DNA of 55,886 nt from an uncultured Caryophanales bacterium (GCA_946544685.1 CAMNML010000006.1:1-55886), one strand, 5' to 3'; positions 18,073-27,039 are shown, counted from the stretch's first letter. Notes: generated by a model not told the origin, from the sequence alone. Numbers and translations: made by a program.

Positions 18073-18492
18073 ATGGCATTAAAATGGCTAATTGTAATTA
18101 TTATATGTTGCTTCTTAGAAGCAATCACAGTCAACTTAGTATCCGTCTGGTTCATTGCTAGTGGAATAGTCGCGCTAATCGCATCATTCTTTACAGACTC
18201 ATTTGAAATACAACTTGGAATTTTTGTTATACTTGGATTATTCTTACTAATAACAACAAGAAAACCACTACAAAAATTAGTAAATCAAAAAAAAGAAAAA
18301 ACAAACGTAGACAGAATATTTGATATGACTGGAGTGGTAACAGAAGAAATATCAAAAAATAAATCAGGAGTAGTAAAAATTGATGGAAAATATTGGACAG
18401 CTATTTCAGACGAAACTATACCAGTAGATAGTATAGTAAAAGTACTATCAATAAATAGTACAAAATTAAAAGTAAAGAAAGTAGAGGAATAA
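18073..18492 (+). CDS. NfeD-like membrane protein
   Basis: A 139-residue protein. ATG 18073 is chosen because upstream in-frame starts lie in the promoter and GGGTGAT (18062-18068) is a well-placed RBS. Three hydrophobic segments (ALKWLIVIIICCFLEAI, FIASGIVALIASFF, LGIFVILGLFLLITTR) precede a C-terminal OB-fold (FDMTGVVTEEISKNKSG ... GKYWTAISDETIPVDSIVKV). This is the short NfeD form without the N-terminal ClpP-like protease. NfeD proteins partner with SPFH/stomatin proteins in membrane microdomains, and the SPFH gene starts 3 nt after its stop. Confidence 0.9.
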   Translation: MALKWLIVIIICCFLEAITVNLVSVWFIASGIVALIASFFTDSFEIQLGIFVILGLFLLITTRKPLQKLVNQKKEKTNVDRIFDMTGVVTEEISKNKSGVVKIDGKYWTAISDETIPVDSIVKVLSINSTKLKVKKVEE

Positions 18493-18495
18493 AAT

Positions 18496-19380
18496 ATGGA
18501 ATTTTTAATTATCTTATTAGTATTAATATTTATTATCGTAATACCAAACGTAAAAGTAGTACCACAAGCAAAAGTATATGTTATTGAAAGATTAGGATCA
18601 TACTTTAAAACATGGCATAATGGACTACAACTTAAAATACCATTTATAGATAGAGTAGCAAATGTAGTTACATTAAAAGAAGTTGTAAAAGACTTCGCAC
18701 CACAACCAGTTATTACAAAAGATAATGTTACAATGCAAATAGATACAGTTGTATACTTCCAAATAACAGATGCAAAACTATACACATATGGAGTAGAAAA
18801 CCCAATAAATGCAATTGAAACTTTAACAGCAACAACACTAAGAAATATAATTGGTGAACTAGAATTAGACCAAACATTAACATCAAGAGATATAATCAAC
18901 TCAAAAATGAGAGCAATTCTAGATGAAGCAACAGATCCATGGGGAATAAAAGTTAACCGTGTAGAAGTTAAAAACATTATTCCACCAAGAGATATTCAAG
19001 AAGCAATGGAAAAACAAATGCGTGCAGAACGTGAAAGAAGAGAAAAAATCCTACAAGCAGAAGGTGAAAAGAAATCAAGTATCCTTATCGCTGAAGGTGA
19101 AAAAGAAAGTGCAATATTAAGAGCAGAAGCTAAAAAAGAATCACAAATCAAAATAGCTGAAGGAGAAGCAGAAGCATTATTAAAATTAAAAAGTGCAGAA
19201 GCACAAGGTATTAAACTATTAAAAGAAGCTGGAGCTGATCAATCGGTATTAGCACTAAAAAGCTACGAGGCATTAGCTCAAGTAGCAAACGGTCAAGCAA
19301 CAAAAATTATACTTCCTGCAGATTTACAAAATGTTGCTACAATAGGAACAGTTATAAATGAAATGATAGATAAAAAGTAA
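18496..19380 (+). CDS. SPFH/band 7 (stomatin-like, QmcA-type) protein
   Basis: A 294-residue membrane-anchored SPFH protein. It has an N-terminal hydrophobic hairpin (ILLVLIFIIVIPNVKVV), the SPFH domain (VYVIERLGSYFKTWHNGLQ ... VTMQIDTVVYFQITDAKLY ... WGIKVNRVEVKNIIPPRDIQ), then a long coiled coil with repeated AEGEK units (about residues 185-245), and ADLQNVATIG near the C-terminus. It oligomerises into membrane rings and organises membrane proteins or proteases. It is co-transcribed with nfeD, as in most bacteria. Confidence 0.95.
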   Translation: MEFLIILLVLIFIIVIPNVKVVPQAKVYVIERLGSYFKTWHNGLQLKIPFIDRVANVVTLKEVVKDFAPQPVITKDNVTMQIDTVVYFQITDAKLYTYGVENPINAIETLTATTLRNIIGELELDQTLTSRDIINSKMRAILDEATDPWGIKVNRVEVKNIIPPRDIQEAMEKQMRAERERREKILQAEGEKKSSILIAEGEKESAILRAEAKKESQIKIAEGEAEALLKLKSAEAQGIKLLKEAGADQSVLALKSYEALAQVANGQATKIILPADLQNVATIGTVINEMIDKK

Positions 19381-19399
19381 GGAAACCTTACTTTTTTTT
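19372..19399. terminator. Bidirectional terminator between convergent genes
   Basis: An 11-bp perfect stem AAAAAGTAAGG (19372-19382)/CCTTACTTTTT (19386-19396) with a 3-nt loop. There are A and T runs on both sides, and the stop codons of both convergent genes fall in the stem. Confidence 0.9.
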
Positions 19400-20797
19400 A
19401 ATAGAAAAATTACTAGGTCCATGAATAACACGCCCATCAATATCATATCTTGAACCGTGACATGGACAATCCCAAGTTTTATCAATCTCATTAAAAATAA
19501 GACCACAACCTAAATGAGGACATTTATCAATTATTTTATGTTGATTTCCATCAGTATCAGTATAAACAGCGTATTTAATACCATTAATATATTTATAACT
19601 AATATTTCTTTTCTTAGGTTTAAAAAATGTAACAACGTTATCAAACATATTCTTAATACATGATGAATTAATCAAACTCTTTCTATTGATAGAAAACATT
19701 TCAGAATATTTATTTTTAATGCCCTTAATTGAATCAGATATAATTGAAGCGGCAAGAATACTATTTGTCATTCCCCATTTATTAAAAGCAGTTGCCACAA
19801 AAATACCTTTCTCAACTTCATCAATAATAGGTAAATAATCAGTAGAAGTAATATCATAATTATACCAGGTGTATTTAATTGGATAATTAAAATGTCTTTT
19901 AAAATCATTAATAACCTTGTTAATATTTTTCTTATGATTTAATTTACCACCCAATAAATCATCACCGCTTGCATAAATCATATAATCTTTATAATATCTC
20001 ATTGAAACCACATTGTCATCATTACTAATCATATTAGAATTATAAATTTTATCAGCCTTTGAACAAACAACATATTCTTTCGTAAGACTGGTAACAATGG
20101 GAAAAAATAACTTCTTAACAAATATAGGATAGTGAGTACAAATAATAACTTGCTTAGCAGTTATCTTATTCTTATTAGTCTTAACTAAGAAATAATCTAA
20201 CTTACGAGATATACTAAGAGCACGAGTATATTCATAAATTAATGCTTTATCCTTACATAAATCTTTAATATAATTAATATACTTAAGAGGATTGAATACA
20301 AAAGAATGATCGGATTTTATACCATATAAGCATGGATAACCATTTGGAAGCTTATTAACAATATCACATTTTAAAACCTTATCCAAAAAATTTTTTTCAT
20401 TCATAATTTTTTTAATATTTTCATTGAAATTAGTAAAGAGATACGAATAATTCCTATTCAAATCACAAGGAATTTTATACTTATTTATAAGCCTAACTAA
20501 TTTTTTTACAGAATAAACCTGTGAATTTAAATAATCATAAGCTAAATTTTTTGAAATTTTAGAAATGTTTTGGTAATTATATTCCTGCATCACAGAAATT
20601 TTCCCAGTAGTTTTATTAGTAATCCCAGAACCAATACGATTTGAATCGATTAAAACTATTTTTTTATTACTATCTAAAAGCATTAAGAGAGTATTTAGTC
20701 CACACATCCCACCACCGATTATTAAAATATCACAATCAACATTTTTTTTAGTATATTTATAGTTAGATTTTTGATAATCCCAAATAGATTTGTTCAT
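19388..20797 (-). CDS. FAD-dependent oxidoreductase with C-terminal Rieske [2Fe-2S] domain
   Basis: A 469-residue protein. It has a DAO-type FAD fold at the N-terminus (DCDILIIGGGMCGLNTL, then IDSNRIGSGITNKTTGKIS) and FVATAFNKWGMTNSILAA near the FAD end. The C-terminal Rieske domain has both ligand pairs: CPHLGC (Cys, His) and CPCHGS (Cys, His), followed by YDIDGRVIHGP. The start (ATG at 20797 on the minus strand) has GGTGATAG upstream. It probably couples amine or amino-acid oxidation to an electron acceptor through the Rieske cluster; the substrate is unknown. It is one of only three minus-strand genes in the window. Its last residues fall in the shared terminator. Confidence 0.9.
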   Translation of the reverse strand: MNKSIWDYQKSNYKYTKKNVDCDILIIGGGMCGLNTLLMLLDSNKKIVLIDSNRIGSGITNKTTGKISVMQEYNYQNISKISKNLAYDYLNSQVYSVKKLVRLINKYKIPCDLNRNYSYLFTNFNENIKKIMNEKNFLDKVLKCDIVNKLPNGYPCLYGIKSDHSFVFNPLKYINYIKDLCKDKALIYEYTRALSISRKLDYFLVKTNKNKITAKQVIICTHYPIFVKKLFFPIVTSLTKEYVVCSKADKIYNSNMISNDDNVVSMRYYKDYMIYASGDDLLGGKLNHKKNINKVINDFKRHFNYPIKYTWYNYDITSTDYLPIIDEVEKGIFVATAFNKWGMTNSILAASIISDSIKGIKNKYSEMFSINRKSLINSSCIKNMFDNVVTFFKPKKRNISYKYINGIKYAVYTDTDGNQHKIIDKCPHLGCGLIFNEIDKTWDCPCHGSRYDIDGRVIHGPSNFSIKKK

Positions 20798-20843
20798 ACT
20801 ATCACCACTAATATAATGGACTTATATAAACAAATATATTCAA

Positions 20844-20872
20844 TTGACTTTTGTCAAATTTTGTTGTATTAT
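20844..20872 (+). promoter_or_regulatory. Promoter of the zinc-ribbon stalk protein
   Basis: TTGACT (20844-20849), 17-nt spacer, TATTAT (20867-20872). TTGAC-tttt-GTCAA (20844-20857) is a perfect 5-bp inverted repeat over the -35 and may be an operator. Confidence 0.65.
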
Positions 20873-20903
20873 TAAAAAGAGTAGAAAAGAGTAGGAGAGA
20901 TTT

Positions 20904-22751
20904 ATGAATTGTAAAAAATGCGGAGCCCCATTAGAAAATAATAGTAAATTTTGTGGAGTATGTGGTTCAATTCAAGAACCAAATATACAACAAACAGATG
21001 TAATTCAACAACCAGGAATAGTTCAACCAGTGCCAAATATGGTTCAACCTGAACAACCAGGAGTGGTTCAACCAGCGCCAAATATGGTTCAACCTGAACA
21101 ACCAGGAATGGTTCAACCAGCGCCAAATATGGTTCAACCTGAACAACCAGGAATGGTTCAACCAGTGCCAAATATGGTTCAACCTGAACAACCAGGAATA
21201 GTTCAACCAGCGCCAAATATGGTTCAACCTGAACAACCAGGAATAGTTCAACCAGCGCCAAATATGGTTCAACCTGAACAACCAGGAATAGTTCAACCAG
21301 TGCCAAATATGGTTCAGCCTGAACAACCAGGAATGGTTCAACCTGTACCAACCGTTGAACCAATAAATATGAGTAATGATATGTTGCCACCAATTGGTAC
21401 AACACCACAAGACGAAGAACCACAAGAAAAAAAGAAACATTCAGTTTTACCAGCTATTTTAATAATATTAATATTATTAGTAGTAGCAGCATTTTGTATA
21501 TATAAATTCTTATTTAATAAGCCAGATAAAATAGTAAAAGGATTGATAAATACAGCATACGATAAATTTGAAAATATAATAGTAGATACACAAAAATATG
21601 ATTTTGAAAATGAACCAATAATAGTTAATGGAGATTTAACACTAGATACAAATATAGAAGGCCTTGAAAACTTAAAAGATATTAAACTAGAATATAAAAC
21701 AGGAATAGATTCAAAAAATAAAAAAATTGAAGTAGGCGGCTTAATAAAGGAAGACAATGAGGAATTATTAAATGCTGCAATGTATTTATTAGATAATAAT
21801 GCATATCTTTCATTAAAAGATATTTATCCAAGTTTAATTAAAATAAATGATACAGAAATGAATTTTAACTTTTATGATTTGATAGAAAAAAACTATACAC
21901 AAGAAGATATAAAATTCATAGTAAAATCATACAAAGATATTCTAATAGAATCACTAGATATGAATGATTTCAAAGCCTCAAATGATAAAATAGAGATAGA
22001 TGGAAAAGAAATAAAAGTATCAAAGTTAACATATGACCTTAATCAAAAAAATCTAAAAAAACTATCTGATAAAATAATAGAAAAAACATTAGAAAATGAA
22101 GAACTAATGTCAAAACTTACAAAGGTTACTGGAACAAGTGTTGAACAACTAAAGTCTGAATTAGAAGAATCAAAGAACGAACCTGAAAGTGAATCATATG
22201 TACTTCAATTCACAATCAATATTTATACAAAACCAATCACAAATGAATTTGTTGGAATGGATATATTAAATGATTCAATTGGAAATGTAGAAATAAGAAA
22301 TAGTAAAGATAAAATAACAATGAATCTTAAATCAGATGAAACATCAGCAATTTATACAATAAAAACTAATGGAAAAGAATCAATTACAATTGAATATAAA
22401 GGAATGATAGATGATGAAGAATCAACTAGCACAATGACTATAACAAGTAAAGAAATTGATTCAAAAAATGCAGAAGGTACATTAAAAATAAATGTTAATA
22501 AAGGAAATAAAACATTTAACATATCTTCAAACTACAAAATTACAGCAGGAGAATCATTTGCAGATATAGACACTACAAATTCAAAATTTATAAATGAATT
22601 AACGCCAGAAGAACAGTCACAAATATATTTAGATATTATGACAAAATTACAAAATTCAAAATTGTACAATATGATTAATTCATTACTTTCAAATGAATCA
22701 AATTATGATTACGACAGTGATTTATCATCTACACTATCTGACACATTATAA
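20904..22751 (+). CDS. Zinc-ribbon membrane protein with Pro/Gln repeat linker
   Basis: A 615-residue protein. It has an N-terminal zinc ribbon (Cys 3, 6, 17, 20; NCKKCGAPLENNSKFCGVCG). A cytoplasmic linker of 15-residue repeats (consensus QPGxVQPxPNMVQPE, seven full copies, residues 36-140) follows, then a single membrane helix (VLPAILIILILLVVAAFCIY, about residue 180). The large extracytoplasmic C-terminal domain of about 400 residues has alternating strands and helices and no recognised family. This fits the DUF6583/DUF5105-like 'zinc_ribbon + TM + sensor' architecture common in Firmicutes, but the exact family is uncertain. RBS GTAGGAGAG, ATG 20904. It ends at a bidirectional terminator. 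Confidence 0.75.
   Translation: MNCKKCGAPLENNSKFCGVCGSIQEPNIQQTDVIQQPGIVQPVPNMVQPEQPGVVQPAPNMVQPEQPGMVQPAPNMVQPEQPGMVQPVPNMVQPEQPGIVQPAPNMVQPEQPGIVQPAPNMVQPEQPGIVQPVPNMVQPEQPGMVQPVPTVEPINMSNDMLPPIGTTPQDEEPQEKKKHSVLPAILIILILLVVAAFCIYKFLFNKPDKIVKGLINTAYDKFENIIVDTQKYDFENEPIIVNGDLTLDTNIEGLENLKDIKLEYKTGIDSKNKKIEVGGLIKEDNEELLNAAMYLLDNNAYLSLKDIYPSLIKINDTEMNFNFYDLIEKNYTQEDIKFIVKSYKDILIESLDMNDFKASNDKIEIDGKEIKVSKLTYDLNQKNLKKLSDKIIEKTLENEELMSKLTKVTGTSVEQLKSELEESKNEPESESYVLQFTINIYTKPITNEFVGMDILNDSIGNVEIRNSKDKITMNLKSDETSAIYTIKTNGKESITIEYKGMIDDEESTSTMTITSKEIDSKNAEGTLKINVNKGNKTFNISSNYKITAGESFADIDTTNSKFINELTPEEQSQIYLDIMTKLQNSKLYNMINSLLSNESNYDYDSDLSSTLSDTL
21009..21323 (+). repeat. Seven tandem 45-bp coding repeats
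   Basis: Seven consecutive 45-nt units encode QPGxVQPxPNMVQPE. They differ only at a few positions (ATA/ATG/GTG after GGA, GTG/GCG before CCA). An eighth partial unit follows. The near-identity makes slippage-driven copy-number change likely. Confidence 0.95.
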
Positions 22752-22755
22752 ATTT

Positions 22756-22795
22756 AAAGAACTACCTAACAAAATTAAGGTAGTTCTTTAGTTTT
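22756..22795. terminator. Bidirectional terminator
   Basis: A 12-bp perfect stem AAAGAACTACCT (22756-22767)/AGGTAGTTCTTT (22778-22789) between two convergent genes; the minus-strand stop codon lies in the stem. Confidence 0.9.
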
Positions 22796-23031
22796 TCTTC
22801 AAACTTAACTAAACCATAGTCATTATTATAATAATTAGGATATTCATTAAGATGAGCAAGAGCAATTTTAGCTGTAATTTCCAAATCATCATTAGTCACA
22901 TTTGTAGAAGGATTAGCACTCCCATGTTCAAGTTCGATATTAAGTCCAGTCAATAAATCATTAACACTAAATTTATCAAAAACAATACCTAGTCTATTAG
23001 AAATATTAACAGCGTCATATAAATTAAACAT
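22762..23031 (-). CDS. DUF5661 family small protein
   Basis: An 89-residue protein with the DUF5661 pattern: LGIVFDKFSVNDLLTGLNIE, LEHGSANPSTNVTNDDLEIT, KIALAHLNEYPNYYNN. Start chosen at the second in-frame ATG (complement of 23031) because GGGTGATG directly precedes it; four residues more if the first ATG is used. The family is widespread in phages and bacteria and its function is unknown. It is transcribed divergently from the phosphoglycerate-mutase-like gene. Confidence 0.85.
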   Translation of the reverse strand: MFNLYDAVNISNRLGIVFDKFSVNDLLTGLNIELEHGSANPSTNVTNDDLEITAKIALAHLNEYPNYYNNDYGLVKFEEKLKNYLNFVR

Positions 23032-23061
23032 AACATCACCCATATATAATATGAAATATCT

Positions 23062-23090
23062 TTGACAATTGTAATAATAAGTTATATAAT
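23062..23090 (+). promoter_or_regulatory. Consensus sigma-A promoter
   Basis: Perfect TTGACA (23062-23067), 17 nt, TATAAT (23085-23090). It is the strongest promoter by consensus in the window and drives the phosphoglycerate-mutase-like gene. Confidence 0.9.
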
Positions 23091-23115
23091 TATTAATAGA
23101 ATAGGGAGAATGTAC

Positions 23116-24738
23116 ATGAGAAAAAAACCTTTTGTAGTATGTTTAATGGATGGTATGGGGATAGAAGATGCAAAATCATATGCTATATATGATTCGCAAA
23201 TTATGCCTACACTAGATGCCTTAACAAATAGATATTTATTTACAACACTTCAATCAAACGGTAAATCTGTCGGACTAAGTGAGGATGCATCTGTAACAAA
23301 AGAGCTTGGATATTTAAACATAGGAGCAGGAAAAACAGTAAAACAATCAGTAGAAATACTAAATGAAAAAATTGAACAAAATCAATTTTTTAATAATGCT
23401 TCACTAAAAATAGTAACAGATCATGTCATAAACAATAATTCAAAATTCCATATAATAACACTTATTGGTGATAAATACGGCGAAGACTCTACATCACATC
23501 TAAGAAAAATGATTGAATTTTGTAATAGTATAGGAGTAAAAAAAATATTTCTACACTTATATTTAGGAGCAAATTGTAATTCGCTTAATAAAACATTTCC
23601 AAAATATACAGCAATGATCCATAGAATAATGAATCTATATCCAAATGTTAAAATTAGCTCAGTATCAGGAATAAAACATTTAAAAGATTCATCTGGAATA
23701 ACAGTGACAAAAGAATTATATAAAGTTACAGTAGGTGGAATAGGAGAACATTGGCTAAATTATAATGAAGCAGTAGAAAGTAACTACAAAAGAAAAAATT
23801 TAGAAGAGAACATAGTACCATTCTTAGTTGCGGACGATGGCTTAATTGAAAATACTGATGGAGTATTTATATTTAACTATGAAAATGACCTAGGATCATT
23901 ATATACAGATCTTTTAATACAACCACAAAAATATATGTATACAAATAACACAAATATAAACATCAAGATAGCATCGTTATTTCCATTACAAAATCAAACA
24001 ACTACAAGTTGCCTAAACTATGAACAAGTAAGCACCTCATTCTATGGTACACTAAATCAAAATGGAATAAAACATCTATTAGTAGCACCAAAAGAGAATG
24101 TTCCATATATTAATTATTATTTTAATGGATGTAATAACATGCAAGCAACACAGGTACTTGCAATAGAATTACAAGAAACAGGAAATTACGATCTAGATAT
24201 ATCAAATAAATTTCAACTAACAACAAATAAGGCAGTAGAAGCAATAACTAGTGACTTCTATGATCTAATCATAGTTGATTATCAAATAGAAGACATAACA
24301 AAACAAAGAAATACTGATAATATAAAAACAGCGCTTTTAAATCTAGATAAAAATCTAACACAACTATATAATTTAATAATACAAAAAAATGGAATACTAT
24401 ATCTAACATCATCATATGGATTAAATGAAGCATTATACAACAATAAAGAAGAATTGGTTAATATAGATTTCTCAAAAAAACTTCCTTTTGTAATAGTAAA
24501 CAATGACATATCAAAATCAGCTTATTCACTACAAAGTGGAACGCTAAGTGATTTAAGTACAACTATAATATCTGAACTTGAAATCCCACCAATGCAAGGT
24601 ATGACAGGAAAAAACTTACTAGTAAAGGCATATGGAAAAACAAAAAAGAAACAAAAGAAAACACTTCTAATTATAGTAGCGCTTATAGCTATAATGTTGC
24701 TCGCTGTAGTTGTATTAATGTATCTTGGATTAATATAG
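23116..24738 (+). CDS. Membrane-anchored pseudo-iPGM (2,3-BPG-independent phosphoglycerate mutase fold), probably inactive
   Basis: A 540-residue protein. Start ATG 23116 lies 7 nt after AGGGAG; starts further up fall in the promoter. The N-terminus aligns well with GpmI: LMDGMGIED (metal Asp 12 kept) and a GL-x-E ... YLNIGAG block (residues 53-72). At position 62, the catalytic serine of GpmI (GNSEVGH), this protein has Lys, and the neighbouring His is Tyr. The His/Arg substrate loops (GGVHSH, the GRD motif, GRYYAMDRD) and the C-terminal metal sites (DMVGHTG, DHGN, HT-PVP) are also not recognisable; the matching regions read DKYGEDSTSHL, VDYQIEDITK and TSSYGLNEAL. A basic stretch and a C-terminal helix (TLLIIVALIAIMLLAVVVLM) anchor it in the membrane. 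A glycolytic role is unlikely; a binding or regulatory role is inferred. Confidence 0.8.
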   Translation: MRKKPFVVCLMDGMGIEDAKSYAIYDSQIMPTLDALTNRYLFTTLQSNGKSVGLSEDASVTKELGYLNIGAGKTVKQSVEILNEKIEQNQFFNNASLKIVTDHVINNNSKFHIITLIGDKYGEDSTSHLRKMIEFCNSIGVKKIFLHLYLGANCNSLNKTFPKYTAMIHRIMNLYPNVKISSVSGIKHLKDSSGITVTKELYKVTVGGIGEHWLNYNEAVESNYKRKNLEENIVPFLVADDGLIENTDGVFIFNYENDLGSLYTDLLIQPQKYMYTNNTNINIKIASLFPLQNQTTTSCLNYEQVSTSFYGTLNQNGIKHLLVAPKENVPYINYYFNGCNNMQATQVLAIELQETGNYDLDISNKFQLTTNKAVEAITSDFYDLIIVDYQIEDITKQRNTDNIKTALLNLDKNLTQLYNLIIQKNGILYLTSSYGLNEALYNNKEELVNIDFSKKLPFVIVNNDISKSAYSLQSGTLSDLSTTIISELEIPPMQGMTGKNLLVKAYGKTKKKQKKTLLIIVALIAIMLLAVVVLMYLGLI

Positions 24739-24745
24739 GTGTAAT

Positions 24746-25087
24746 ATGAAAAATAAAGGATTTACTCTAATAGAAATATTAGGTGTACTAGCAGTTTTAG
24801 CGCTTCTTTCAACTATAATTATAATGTCAGTGAATAAATCATTAAAAGATTCAAAAGAAACATTATACCAAGTACAAATTGAAGAAATAAAAAATGCAGC
24901 AAGCATGTGGAGAACAGACAATATAGAACAAATACCAAATGTTGGTTATCATTCGATAACGCTACGTGATTTACAAAATGCTGGATACATAAACAATGAA
25001 ATTATTAATCCAAAAACTGATAAAGAACTCAATAATTTTACAATAAAAATTGGGATGAACGAAATAACATTAGAAATAGTTGAGTAA
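24746..25087 (+). CDS. Prepilin-type (pseudopilin) protein
   Basis: A 113-residue protein with a type IV prepilin N-terminus: a short basic leader MKNKG, then FTLIEILGVLAVLALLS with the Gly/Phe cleavage site and Glu5. A small globular domain follows (KNAASMWRTDNIEQIPN ... VGYHSITLRDLQNAGYI). It would be processed by a prepilin peptidase and assemble into a competence or T2SS-like pseudopilus, whose other components are not in the window. It starts 8 nt after the pseudo-iPGM gene with GGTG as RBS, so both belong to one transcript. Confidence 0.88.
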   Translation: MKNKGFTLIEILGVLAVLALLSTIIIMSVNKSLKDSKETLYQVQIEEIKNAASMWRTDNIEQIPNVGYHSITLRDLQNAGYINNEIINPKTDKELNNFTIKIGMNEITLEIVE

Positions 25088-25138
25088 TCAATTATTTCTT
25101 TTTGCTTTTATTTATAGTATAATTGAATAGGTGGTTAT

Positions 25139-25867
25139 ATGTTATATTCTTCAGTAAATAATGAAAAAATAAAAAATATAAAAAAACTAAATACAAAAAA
25201 ATATAGAGATGAAACAAATTTATACTTAGTAGAAGGAGAACATCTAATAAAAGAAGCGTATGAAAATAATGTATTAGAAGAATTAATACTATTAGAAAAT
25301 ACAAAATTAAATATAGATGTAAAAACAAGTTACGTAACAAAAAATGTATTAAAATTTATAAGCAATTTAGATACACCTAATGGAATAATAGGAATATGTA
25401 AAAAGAAAGAAAATACATTACAAGGAAATAAAATAGTAATACTAGAAGATGTACAAGATCCAGGAAATCTTGGAACAATAATAAGAAGCTCAGTAGCCTT
25501 TAATGTAGATACATTAGTATTAAGTAATAATACAGTAGATTTATACAATCCAAAAGTAATAAGAGCTACCCAAGGGATGATATTTAAATTAAACATAATT
25601 ATAGAAAATAACTTAGAAGAATTAATAAAAAATCTAAAACAAAATAACTATACTATTTATACTACAAACGTAAAAAATGGAAATAGTTTAAAAACTATTG
25701 AAAAAAAGGATAAACTTGCTATAATAATGGGCAATGAAGGAAGTGGAGTAAGCGATAAACTTAATTCACTTGCAGATAAATATTTATACATAGATATGAA
25801 CAAAAACTGTGAATCACTAAATGTCGCAGTAGCAACTAGTATAATACTTTATGAATTAGATAAGTAG
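25139..25867 (+). CDS. SpoU/TrmH-family RNA 2'-O-methyltransferase (RlmB-like)
   Basis: A 242-residue protein. It has an N-terminal L30e-like substrate-binding domain (about residues 1-90) and a SPOUT catalytic domain with EDVQDPGNLGTIIRSS (motif 1, with conserved Asn and Arg), IIMGNEGSGVSD (motif 2) and ESLNVAVATSIILYE (motif 3, trefoil-knot SAM site). It probably methylates a ribose in 23S rRNA. ATG 25139 is preceded by GGTGG; a TATAAT at 25118-25123 is a likely -10. rimM follows 7 nt downstream, so it heads the rimM-trmD operon. Confidence 0.92.
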   Translation: MLYSSVNNEKIKNIKKLNTKKYRDETNLYLVEGEHLIKEAYENNVLEELILLENTKLNIDVKTSYVTKNVLKFISNLDTPNGIIGICKKKENTLQGNKIVILEDVQDPGNLGTIIRSSVAFNVDTLVLSNNTVDLYNPKVIRATQGMIFKLNIIIENNLEELIKNLKQNNYTIYTTNVKNGNSLKTIEKKDKLAIIMGNEGSGVSDKLNSLADKYLYIDMNKNCESLNVAVATSIILYELDK

Positions 25868-25874
25868 GTGGAAT

Positions 25875-26369
25875 ATGAATTATATTTATATAGGAGATAT
25901 AGTAAATACTCATGGAATAAAAGGAGAACTAAAAATAATTTCACACTTTAAATATAAAAACAATGTATTTATAAAAGGAACACCAATTTATATTGGAAAA
26001 AACAAAGAAAAACAAGTAATAAATAGTTATAGAAAACATAAAATCTTCGATATGATAACCCTTCTAGGATTTAATGATATAAATGAAGTATTAAAATATA
26101 AAGGAGAACCAGTATATATAGATAAAAATGAAATAAAAATAGATGGTATTCTAAATGAAGAATTAATAGATATGGACGTATATAATGAAGACTCATTCAT
26201 AGGAAAAGTAACAGACATACTAAATAATGGTGTATATGACATATTAGTAATAGAAAAAGAAAACAATAAAAACCTAGTTCCAAACATAAATGAATTTATA
26301 AAAAACATCGATTTAGAAAACAAAAAAATACAAATAAATATGATAGAAGGATTAATAAATGAAAATTGA
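25875..26369 (+). CDS. rimM: Ribosome maturation factor RimM
   Basis: A 164-residue protein. N-terminal RimM barrel [19 protein letters not shown]-terminal PRC-barrel with [30 protein letters not shown] and LVPNINEFI. It binds S19 and assists maturation of the 30S head. GGTGG precedes ATG 25875. Its TGA stop lies within trmD (overlap 26359-26369), the classic rimM-trmD arrangement. Confidence 0.96.
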   Translation: MNYIYIGDIVNTHGIKGELKIISHFKYKNNVFIKGTPIYIGKNKEKQVINSYRKHKIFDMITLLGFNDINEVLKYKGEPVYIDKNEIKIDGILNEELIDMDVYNEDSFIGKVTDILNNGVYDILVIEKENNKNLVPNINEFIKNIDLENKKIQINMIEGLINEN

Positions 26370-27039
26370 TATATTAACGCTTTTTCCAAATATGTTTGAA
26401 GGGGTTTTTAATGAATCTATTATAAAAAGAGCTATAGAAGAAAAAAAGATAGAAATAAATATAATAAACTTTAGAGACTATACTAAAGATCCACACAATA
26501 AAGTAGATGACACACCATATGGTGGAGGAGCAGGAATGGTTCTATCATGTCAACCAATATTTGACTGTGTAGAAAGTATAAGAACTGAATATTCAAAAGT
26601 AATACTACTAACGCCAGCAGGAATACCATATAAACAAAAAATGGCATATGAATTATCAAATGAAAAACACTTAATAATAATATGTGGACACTATGAAGGA
26701 TTTGATGAAAGAATAACTACTATATGCGACTATGAAATATCAATTGGTGACTATGTCTTAACAGGCGGAGAAATTCCAGCAATGGCACTAGTAGACTCAA
26801 TAACTAGACTATTACCAGGAGTAATAACAGAAGAATCACATGAATTAGATTCATTCAATAATAATCTATTAGACTATCCAACATATACAAAACCAGCAGA
26901 CTTTAGAGGACTAAAAGTACCAGAAGTACTACTTTCAGGACATCATGAAAATATAAAAAAATATAGATATGAAGAAAGCCTAAAAAGAACTAAAGAAAGA
27001 AGACCAGACTTACTAGAGGTGAAACATGAAGAAAATTAA
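26359..27039 (+). CDS. trmD: tRNA (guanine-37-N1)-methyltransferase TrmD
   Basis: A 226-residue SPOUT methyltransferase forming m1G37 in tRNA, which prevents +1 frameshifting. Diagnostic motifs: [61 protein letters not shown] (catalytic Asp region and knot) and [13 protein letters not shown]. Length is normal to slightly short. The following hypothetical gene starts inside its last codons. Confidence 0.98.
   Translation: MKIDILTLFPNMFEGVFNESIIKRAIEEKKIEINIINFRDYTKDPHNKVDDTPYGGGAGMVLSCQPIFDCVESIRTEYSKVILLTPAGIPYKQKMAYELSNEKHLIIICGHYEGFDERITTICDYEISIGDYVLTGGEIPAMALVDSITRLLPGVITEESHELDSFNNNLLDYPTYTKPADFRGLKVPEVLLSGHHENIKKYRYEESLKRTKERRPDLLEVKHEEN

Noticed and set aside
18285..18977. A 230-codon minus-strand frame across nfeD and the SPFH gene
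   Set aside because: It is antisense to two well-identified genes, has no RBS or domain, and shows the same low-complexity composition as other shadow frames.
23116..24738. Calling this gene a functional gpmI
   Set aside because: The catalytic Ser position is Lys and the metal and substrate motifs are missing, so only the fold assignment is kept.
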